NCBI GenBank assembly: GCA_003166055.1
Contig: PMWR01000178.1
Location: forward strand, 1-5,355
DNA length: 5,355 nucleotides
Direction: 5' to 3'
Source of the DNA: Acidobacteriaceae bacterium
GTDB taxonomy: Bacteria > Acidobacteriota > Terriglobia > Terriglobales > Acidobacteriaceae
Under the pieces are notes generated by a model. It saw only the letters and a program-made list of their open reading frames with translations. It was not told the origin of the DNA and ran no database searches. Shown here one piece after another: positions 1-5,355 of the stretch. Made by a program: the position numbers and the translations under genes. Every line of letters begins with the position of its first letter. Positions within the stretch are counted from its first letter, which is position 1.

Positions 1-14
1 TAGAAGCTAGAAGC
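1..14. repeat. Tandem 7-base repeat just after addA
   Basis: The plus strand starts with two copies of TAGAAGC in tandem, directly 3' of the addA stop codon. A nearby 5-base inverted repeat (TAGAA at 8-12, TTCTA at 17-21, 4-base loop) spans the stop codon. It is AT-rich, short and has no following T tract in the window, so it is not a convincing terminator. The feature may continue past the left edge. Confidence 0.4.
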
Positions 15-18
15 TGTT

Positions 19-3000
19 CTACAACTCCCACCAATCCAACAACAGCATGCGGGGATAGAAGAGGCCGGCACGGAGAGCTGCATCTGCGCCGTGCAGGTTG
101 CGGAGGATTTTTGCGTAGGCCTCAAGCTGGGGTGCGAAAAGAGTTCGCAGGGCGGGCAGGGCTTTGGCGGGGTCGGAAGCCTCGGCGTGAGCAGTCTTGT
201 AGTCGATGATCCACCAGGCTTGCTCGCTTTCCGACAGCGGCGTCAGGCCGGCGCGGAAGATGCGGTCTACGCGGACGTTGCTGATTGCTCCACCGACGAC
301 TCCGGCCCATCGAATTTCGCTGGCGGCATCAGCGTGCGGCGACAGGATCCATTGGCCGGCTGGGTCGTTGGAGGCGGCCAGCGCCAGCTCAAGTGCTTCG
401 GCGGCAAGGCTTGCGGCCTGTGCCCGATCCACGCCGAGGGCGCGTACCTGGGCTGCGATCCGCGGTTGAAGTCGGGCAAGGGCAGTGCGGGCCGCGGGCC
501 AGTCGCCGGTTGCGCGCAGGCGGGCCAGCTCTTCAAGGAGCGCATGGACGGCGGTGCCAAGGGCGCGGGAGAGCAGACCGCCTTCATGGCGGGCGAAGAT
601 CCGCGATGCGCCCAGGCCGGGAATGACTTCTGTTGACGCCGCCGCATTCTCCTCCTCCGCTTGCGGAGAGCGGTAGTCAGGAGGCAGTCTGCGCAGAAGG
701 GTTGGCTTGATTGGCGACGGCATGACCAGTAAATTGCTGTCGCTGGAGGCGGCGATGGACTGGATCTCGGTCTCGGCGGGCTGGCGATTGGCTTTCCACT
801 CGTCGAAGTGGACGCGAATTTCAGGTTCCAACGCAGGCCAGGCGGTTTTCAGCAGGCCTTTCGAGGGCTCGACCAGCGCAATGCTCCCGTCCTTTTCCTC
901 CTTGTAGGCTGGCCGTGCGAACAGGTGAAGCTCGTCCCGCGCGCGCGTGGCCGCGACGTAGAGGATCCGCCGGTCTTCCTGCGATTCGCGCTCCTTATAG
1001 ACTTGATCGACCCAGGCTTTCGACCCGCCTCGATCGGCGCCTTTGGACTGGTGCGGCGCTATGAGGAATTCGGTGATTTCGCCCGAGTGGTCCGGCTCGG
1101 CAGACCCGCTTTCGAGCCCGCGTTCGAGCCAGGAGAGCATTTTCGGTTTGCCGCCGCCCGTGCCTGCCTGCACGTCGGGGACGATTACCACCTCAAACTC
1201 CAGCCCCTTCGACTTGTGGATGGTCATCAACTGGACGCCGCAATCGCTGTCGGCGGCGGGGTCGGGAAGCGCGGTCAGCTTACCCAATGCTGCATCGAGT
1301 GCCGGGCCGAGCAGATCCTGCTCGCCGCCGGGCAGCCGGTCGAGGCAGCTCCAGAGCAGGTCGAGGTTTGCGCGTGCCGAGTCATCGATGCAACCGGAGC
1401 CGCCCAGCCGCAGCCAAACCTGCTGAAGCCAGGTTCCCAGCGACGAGGCCGGCTGATTTGCCCGGAGCGTTGGAACGGACCGCAGAGCATCCAGGACGCG
1501 TCCGGCAGCCGCGCGGCTCTCTGCGCCGAGCAGCGGGAGGCGTTCGGCGAGCAATTCCGAAACGGGCCGGGCAAGCAGGATGGGATCGTCGGCGCTGGCG
1601 AGCAGATGCAGGTCGTCGAGCGCCAGGCCGCACCAGGGTGCGCGCAGAACTCCCAGCCAGGCCGCCCGGTCGTATGGATTGAGTAGCGCGCGAGCCAGTG
1701 CCAGGGCGTCCAGGATCTCGGGGCGAGTGGAGAGCTGTTCGAGCTCAATGGCGCGGAAGGGGATTGCCGCTTCGCGAAGCGCCAGGGCGATGGCCGCCAG
1801 CGACTTTTTGGCGCGGGCAAGGACGGCGATGCGGTACTTCTGACCGCACGCTTTAGCCTGTTCCACACGAGACCTGTGGCTTTGGATCAGCGCAACGATC
1901 TCCCGCGCCTGGGCGTTGCGGGCGGCTTCTTTTTCAAGAAAGGCGGTGGGGTCAGCTGCTTTGCCGCGTGCTGTTTGCGGCTCAAAGTTCAGGTGCAACT
2001 TGAGGGTTGACTCGGTGACTGGCTCCAACCTGAGTGAGGCCTCATTGGAAATCTCTCTTGCAGGCTCAGCCCGAGTAAAAACTACATTGCTGCCATCACT
2101 TACGGCAAATACCTCATCAAAAACATCGTTTATCTGCCGCAACAGAGCGGGCGCGGTTCTGAAGTTCGCGCTGAGGGGAACAAAGTCGAACGGGAGCGAT
2201 TCGTTGGACGGGATTTCGAGGCCGATTTCCTTTACCCGTGTGAAGAGCTCAACATCTGCGTCGCGGAAGAAGTAGATGGATTGCATAGGGTCGCCGACGG
2301 CGAAGCAGGTGCGGCCGGTTTGGTCTGGCCAGGCGCCGATGAGGGCGGCGAGAAGCTGGTGCTGGCGGCGGCTGGTGTCTTGAAACTCGTCGACCAGCAG
2401 GTGGCGAATGCCGTCGCCGAGGGCAAAGGCGGTTTCGGAAGGCAGGCCGTCGTCGCCTTTGAGTGCGCGCTCGGCGATCTGTGCGACTTCAATGAAGTCC
2501 ACCCGCGCAGCCTCGGCGAAGACGACCTGGAGTTGGGCGGCGGCGTGGCCGAGGAGGGTGAAGCAGGCCTTGACGATCTGCCAGTCGTCCTCGGCGTAGT
2601 GAAGCGGGGGCAGGCTGCGGACGGCGGCGAGGGCGGATTCCAGGCCGGGAACGGCGTCGAGGTCGGCAATCAGTTTCAGAATTCTCGCCTTTTCGGTTTT
2701 GTAATCGGCGGGAAAACCGAGGCGCTTGTCCACTTGTTTGCGGAAAGTGTGACCACCGGTGAGGAGCAGATTGGCCAGGGAGTTGCAGGCCTGGAGAGCT
2801 TCTTCAATCTCTTCGGCTGAATTGAACGCGCCGCGGGGGAACTCGGCCAGCTCCGCGAGTGGGCGGTGCTGGTCACCGGACGGCTGTTCACAGGCGAAGC
2901 GGGCCAGTTCGAGCGCTTCTTCGCGCGCGCCAGGGACGTGGTCGAGGAGCTGGCTGAGCTGTGAGAGGCCTTCGCGGATCGCGTTGGCGAACGGCCGTTC

Positions 3001-3627
3001 GAGACGCTCCCGCAAGGTGTCCCAATCCGGTTCGCGGTCGAGGACGAAGCCGTGCATCCAGCGGTCGCGGGTGCTGAGCATCTCCACAAGCTGGGCTTCG
3101 AGCTCCTGCCAATTGTTGTCGCGCCAAAGGAGCAGGGCCTCGATGGCTGCGGTGAGATCCGGTTTGGCCGAGTCGAGCTGTTGCAGTGTCTGGCGGGCGG
3201 CGCGGCGGTAAAGCTCGTCGGACTGTTCGGCGATGGCCAGTCCGCCGCCGAGGCCGGAGAGCAGCGGCTGACGGAGGGCCAGTTCACGGCAGAACGAGTC
3301 GATGGTTGAGATGCGAAGCTGGCTGGGCAGGTCGAGGAGTTTCCAGCCGCCGGAGATCGAGCGGTCAAGGACGCGGCGGGCGAGCGGGATGGGGTCGGCG
3401 GCCCGGAGCGCGTCGAGGACGCGGTTGCGCATCTCAGCGGCGGCGGCGATGGTAAAGGTGATGGCGACTACCTGGCCTGGGTCGTCCACCTCGGCCAGCA
3501 GGGTGAGAAACCGCTCGGTCAGCAGGGTGGTTTTGCCGGAGCCGGCCGGGGCTTGAACGAGGATGGAGCGGGTGGGGTCGAGGGCGCGTTCGCGCTGGGA
3601 TTGATCGGGAGGGGCAGATTTACTCAT
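19..3627 (-). CDS. addA: AddA-like subunit: UvrD/RecB-family DNA helicase with C-terminal PD-(D/E)XK nuclease
   Basis: Complete 1202-residue motor and nuclease subunit of an AddAB-type enzyme: an ATP-driven 3'-to-5' translocase that unwinds double-strand ends and cuts the strands before RecA loading (family knowledge). Superfamily 1 motifs appear in order: Walker A APAGSGKT 26-33; Ia TFTIAAAAEM 57-66; Ib STIDSFC 107-113; II DEFQDT 413-418; III GDPMQSIY 445-452 with R455; IV LSANFRT 485-491; V TIHKSKGLEF 802-811; VI LYVAATRAR 889-897. The nuclease domain has H1028 (GTAVHALLEE), D1121 (VDRI), D1142-x-K1144 (IDYKT) and Q1167/Y1171 (QLEAY), so all catalytic positions are kept. The length is typical of AddA. 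The ATG at 3627 is chosen because GGGGAGG lies 6 bases upstream and the start overlaps the addB stop; in-frame starts at 3660 (ATG) and 3672 (TTG) lack such a site. RecB is less likely, because the partner here has its own intact nuclease and Fe-S cysteines. The frame is intact throughout. Confidence 0.95.
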   Translation of the reverse strand: MSKSAPPDQSQRERALDPTRSILVQAPAGSGKTTLLTERFLTLLAEVDDPGQVVAITFTIAAAAEMRNRVLDALRAADPIPLARRVLDRSISGGWKLLDLPSQLRISTIDSFCRELALRQPLLSGLGGGLAIAEQSDELYRRAARQTLQQLDSAKPDLTAAIEALLLWRDNNWQELEAQLVEMLSTRDRWMHGFVLDREPDWDTLRERLERPFANAIREGLSQLSQLLDHVPGAREEALELARFACEQPSGDQHRPLAELAEFPRGAFNSAEEIEEALQACNSLANLLLTGGHTFRKQVDKRLGFPADYKTEKARILKLIADLDAVPGLESALAAVRSLPPLHYAEDDWQIVKACFTLLGHAAAQLQVVFAEAARVDFIEVAQIAERALKGDDGLPSETAFALGDGIRHLLVDEFQDTSRRQHQLLAALIGAWPDQTGRTCFAVGDPMQSIYFFRDADVELFTRVKEIGLEIPSNESLPFDFVPLSANFRTAPALLRQINDVFDEVFAVSDGSNVVFTRAEPAREISNEASLRLEPVTESTLKLHLNFEPQTARGKAADPTAFLEKEAARNAQAREIVALIQSHRSRVEQAKACGQKYRIAVLARAKKSLAAIALALREAAIPFRAIELEQLSTRPEILDALALARALLNPYDRAAWLGVLRAPWCGLALDDLHLLASADDPILLARPVSELLAERLPLLGAESRAAAGRVLDALRSVPTLRANQPASSLGTWLQQVWLRLGGSGCIDDSARANLDLLWSCLDRLPGGEQDLLGPALDAALGKLTALPDPAADSDCGVQLMTIHKSKGLEFEVVIVPDVQAGTGGGKPKMLSWLERGLESGSAEPDHSGEITEFLIAPHQSKGADRGGSKAWVDQVYKERESQEDRRILYVAATRARDELHLFARPAYKEEKDGSIALVEPSKGLLKTAWPALEPEIRVHFDEWKANRQPAETEIQSIAASSDSNLLVMPSPIKPTLLRRLPPDYRSPQAEEENAAASTEVIPGLGASRIFARHEGGLLSRALGTAVHALLEELARLRATGDWPAARTALARLQPRIAAQVRALGVDRAQAASLAAEALELALAASNDPAGQWILSPHADAASEIRWAGVVGGAISNVRVDRIFRAGLTPLSESEQAWWIIDYKTAHAEASDPAKALPALRTLFAPQLEAYAKILRNLHGADAALRAGLFYPRMLLLDWWEL
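3620..3627 (-). other. 8-base addB/addA overlap (ATGAGTAA), translational coupling site
   Basis: The addA start codon (ATG, 3627-3625) and the addB stop codon (TAA, 3622-3620) sit within the same eight bases in different frames. Ribosomes ending addB can restart on addA, which would keep the two subunits in balance. The overlap is read directly from the sequence; the coupling is inferred from this geometry and the strong ribosome binding site just upstream. Confidence 0.85.
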
Positions 3628-5355
3628 CGACCGCCTCCCCGTCTTCGGATTCGTCTTCATCGCCCAGGGCAAGGTGGCTCTCCTGGGCTTGGCTCTCCTG
3701 GATGCGGCAGAGGGTTTGCAGGCCGCAGCGCTCGCAGGTTTTGGGATAGTCGCGTGGGTCGACTTCGGCTCGGCCGGCGAGGAAGTCGCGGGCGAGCTGC
3801 TCGATGGTGTTGCGCCAGTCGATCAGGTCTTCAGCGGAAAGGGGGTTCTTTACCAGAGCGGTCGTTTTGCCGAGGCCGGAAAGAAGAGTGGACGCCGGAT
3901 CGAAGACCCGGCCGGCAAACGACTGATCGCCGGGACGGACCTTGGCGAAGACGAGGCCGCCGAGCGGTTCCTTTTCGCGTTCGAGGGCGAAGCCGGCGTA
4001 GAGCGGGAGCTGCACGTCGTCGGGGCGGGGCAGGTCCCAGGAACTGGGCGAGACGTTCCCGGACTTGTAGTCGATGACCAGCAGCGATCCGTCGCAGAGC
4101 CGGTCGATGCGGTCGAGGCGGAGCTTGAGGAGGAGCCCTTCGAGCGAGATGGTGCGGCTAGCTTCGGTTTCGGCGACCTCGAAGGAGACGCGGGTAGCCT
4201 CGTAACCCAGCCACTCGGTGATTAGTGTGGTGAGGCGCTGGGCTTCTAATTCGAGGTAACGCCGGGGCATTCTGTAGCGAATCTCGGGCGAAAGTTCTTG
4301 TTGAAGAACGCGCTGAACATGATTGACAACAAAAGATTTGCCGTCGCTTAAATTCTGCAAATCATGCAGCGAGCGGATGCCGTCCGGAAGGCCGGCCCAG
4401 ATGGAGTGAAGAACTTCGTGGAGCAGGTTTCCGCGTTGCGCAGGGGTCAGTCCGGCTTCGGCGGGATTCCAGCTCTGTGCACCGAGGCGGGCGGTGGCGA
4501 AGGCTTTGAAGGGACATTGCGACTGGTAAGTCAGGACGCTTGCCCCACCCTGAACCTGGCCGGGCGGGAACGGGATGCGGCTGAAGTCTTGAAAGGTAGC
4601 GGCGAGCGGCGGCGGGCTGGGCGGCGTGGTCAGCTCGGGCGGAAGCGGTTGCGGCGGCCCGGCGAACTGGGCAATCAGGCGCGACGGACGGGATTCCACG
4701 GCTTCGTTCTGACGGGCATAGCTGAAGTTGACTTGGCGCGCCGAGGCCAGCAGGCGAATGGTGATGGATTGAGCCAAATCCCAGTCGAGCTGGGGGGTGG
4801 CGTGGGGCATGGCGGCTTGGCGCTGGACCTCGGGCGGCAGGAGGGGATGGGTTGAGCCGCTGGCGGGCCAGGCTTCCTCAGTGGCGCCGAGGAACCAGAC
4901 GGCGTCGGCGGTGAGGCCTGCGGACTCGGCCGGACCGGCGATTTGGATGGGCGCGTCGCGGGATTCGGGGGCGAAGAGAGTCTCGTCGAGGGTATGGGCG
5001 AGGATGGAGAGGAAATCCGGCCAGGCAACGCGGCGGCCGTCGAAGCCCAGCGAACCCGCGGAGTCGACTGTCTGCTGCCAGCGGCGGAAGGCCTGGTGTT
5101 CGGCGCTTTGGAGCGGGTTGGAGTTGGCAAATTGGAGGGACTCGAGCAGATGTGAGACCAGTTCGGCCCAGTCGAGCGGGGATTGCGGGCGGCGCGCGAG
5201 GTCTGCGAGGCGGCGCTGAGCTGCGGTAAAGCGGCTCAACCAGGTTGTTACGACGGGGTTGGAATCTTCGCCGCCGAATTTTTGGAGCTCGCTGGCAAAG
5301 GCTCTCAGGGTCCACTGAGGCTGCTCCTGGCCTCGGCGGCGAATCTGACGCATGG
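3620..5355 (-). CDS. addB: AddB-like subunit of AddAB-type helicase-nuclease (PD-(D/E)XK nuclease, Fe-S), 5' end cut by window edge
   Basis: Partner subunit of a two-protein ATP-dependent DNA end-resection enzyme acting in the cytoplasm. Residues are counted from the ATG at 5353. That ATG is probably internal: family members are, from memory, about 850-900 residues and only 577 are visible, so the N-terminal third, including any Walker A site, is outside. Residues ~150-165 (VWFLGATEEAWPA) and ~185-215 match the end of the helicase-like half. A proline-rich linker spans ~233-249 (10 of 17 are Pro). The nuclease domain follows, with H312 (GNLLHE), D414 (LRLDRID), D428-x-K430 (IDYKSG) and Q448/Y452 (QLPLYA), all canonical for RecB-type nucleases, so it should cut DNA. 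C280 (QCPF) plus C540, C543 and C549 (C-x2-C-x5-C) form the four-cysteine iron-sulfur staple known in AddB. The last 13 residues are very acidic. The stop TAA overlaps the addA start. Wording resembles the 'probable DNA repair protein' AddB-like family rather than Bacillus AddB; assignment to that family is from recall. Confidence 0.93.
   Translation of the reverse strand, partial: MRQIRRRGQEQPQWTLRAFASELQKFGGEDSNPVVTTWLSRFTAAQRRLADLARRPQSPLDWAELVSHLLESLQFANSNPLQSAEHQAFRRWQQTVDSAGSLGFDGRRVAWPDFLSILAHTLDETLFAPESRDAPIQIAGPAESAGLTADAVWFLGATEEAWPASGSTHPLLPPEVQRQAAMPHATPQLDWDLAQSITIRLLASARQVNFSYARQNEAVESRPSRLIAQFAGPPQPLPPELTTPPSPPPLAATFQDFSRIPFPPGQVQGGASVLTYQSQCPFKAFATARLGAQSWNPAEAGLTPAQRGNLLHEVLHSIWAGLPDGIRSLHDLQNLSDGKSFVVNHVQRVLQQELSPEIRYRMPRRYLELEAQRLTTLITEWLGYEATRVSFEVAETEASRTISLEGLLLKLRLDRIDRLCDGSLLVIDYKSGNVSPSSWDLPRPDDVQLPLYAGFALEREKEPLGGLVFAKVRPGDQSFAGRVFDPASTLLSGLGKTTALVKNPLSAEDLIDWRNTIEQLARDFLAGRAEVDPRDYPKTCERCGLQTLCRIQESQAQESHLALGDEDESEDGEAVDE
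3634..3640 (-). promoter_or_regulatory. Ribosome binding site of addA (GGGGAGG)
   Basis: On the minus strand GGGGAGG is followed by CGGTCG and then ATG, a 6-base spacing that is near ideal for pairing with the 16S rRNA tail. It lies inside the addB reading frame, in the codons for its glycine 572 to alanine 574. It fixes the addA start at 3627 rather than at the upstream ATG (3660) or TTG (3672), neither of which has a purine-rich site before it. Confidence 0.8.

Noticed and set aside
57..66. Loss of the usual Asn-Lys in AddA helicase motif Ia (TFTIAAAAEM)
   Set aside because: Known RecB and AddA proteins also vary at these positions, so this does not indicate a dead helicase. The coordinates given here are residue numbers of AddA.
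91..636. Plus-strand open frame of 181 codons opposite the AddA nuclease domain
   Set aside because: In register with addA and open for the same codon-bias reason; the sense strand carries clear nuclease motifs.
808..1686. 292-codon open frame on the plus strand, antisense to addA
   Set aside because: It is exactly in register with the addA codons, so it stays open wherever addA avoids TTA, CTA and TCA codons, as GC-rich genes do. The product has no recognisable motif.
1275..1868. 197-codon out-of-frame open frame on the minus strand inside addA
   Set aside because: Out of frame with addA, with Arg/Pro/Ala/Cys-rich low-complexity content; a shadow.
2281..2820. Plus-strand open frame of 179 codons
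   Set aside because: In register with addA and covering helicase motifs II and III on the sense strand; a shadow.
2676..3368. 230-codon out-of-frame open frame on the minus strand inside addA
   Set aside because: It is Ser/Pro/Ala-rich, typical of a frame-shifted GC-rich gene, and lies over intact addA coding sequence.
3628..3672. Longer addA reading from TTG 3672 or ATG 3660
   Set aside because: No ribosome binding site before either start. The extra residues merely read through the acidic end of addB in another frame, and the ATG at 3627 has an excellent site.
1330..4120. Recurrent GTCGAGG/CCTCGAC as a possible Chi-like hotspot
   Set aside because: The copies fall on common Leu-Asp and Glu/Ala codon pairs in a GC-rich gene. 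Enrichment cannot be judged from one locus; a genome-wide count of strand-biased octamers would be needed.
3553..4225. Plus-strand open frames (3553-4077 and 3674-4225) across the addB/addA junction
   Set aside because: The first is in register with addA and the second with addB. They are low-complexity Arg/Gly-rich or Glu/Ala/Gly-rich products with no motif.
4323..4354. Plus-strand TTGACA followed by TAAATT as an antisense promoter
   Set aside because: The gap is about 20 bases, too long for a standard sigma-70 promoter, and it lies inside coding sequence. Mentioned only as a weak possibility.

Overview
This window holds one two-gene unit, read entirely on the minus strand. The upstream gene encodes an AddB-like subunit and its 5' end lies beyond the right edge. 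The downstream gene encodes a complete AddA-like UvrD-family helicase/nuclease. Together they should form a heterodimeric ATP-dependent helicase-nuclease of the AddAB type. Such enzymes process double-strand DNA ends to give the 3' single-stranded tails that RecA uses in recombinational repair, and they also degrade foreign linear DNA.

Layout, in order of transcription. Positions 5355 to 3620 (minus) are the last 577 or so codons of addB: the end of its helicase-like half, a proline-rich linker, an Fe-S-stapled PD-(D/E)XK nuclease domain and an acidic tail. Positions 3627 to 19 (minus) are addA, whose 1202 codons run through all the superfamily 1 helicase motifs into a second PD-(D/E)XK nuclease domain. 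The two genes overlap by 8 bases (ATGAGTAA), with a strong GGGGAGG ribosome binding site inside the end of addB, so translation is very probably coupled. The remaining 18 bases at the left edge hold a short tandem repeat and no clear terminator. There is no gene-free stretch of 300 bases. No promoter for the unit is visible, because its 5' end is outside the window.

The organism is a bacterium with a GC-rich genome (roughly 60-65% by eye). The AddA wording (APAGSGKT, STIDSFC, GDPMQSIY, LVDEFQDTS) and the AddB wording (WFLGATEEAWPAS, PHATP, CPFKAFA) resemble the AddAB-like pair of the family described as 'probable DNA repair protein'. This pair is known from Proteobacteria and Acidobacteriota. 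An acidobacterium is my best guess from recall of such proteins, not from a search.

I see no sign of a new system here. It is a well-preserved core repair locus, with no mobile element, CRISPR array, RNA gene or inserted gene. The points worth a second look are the two intact nuclease sites, the complete four-cysteine Fe-S set, the tight translational coupling with an acidic AddB tail, and two short AT-richer patches inside the genes.
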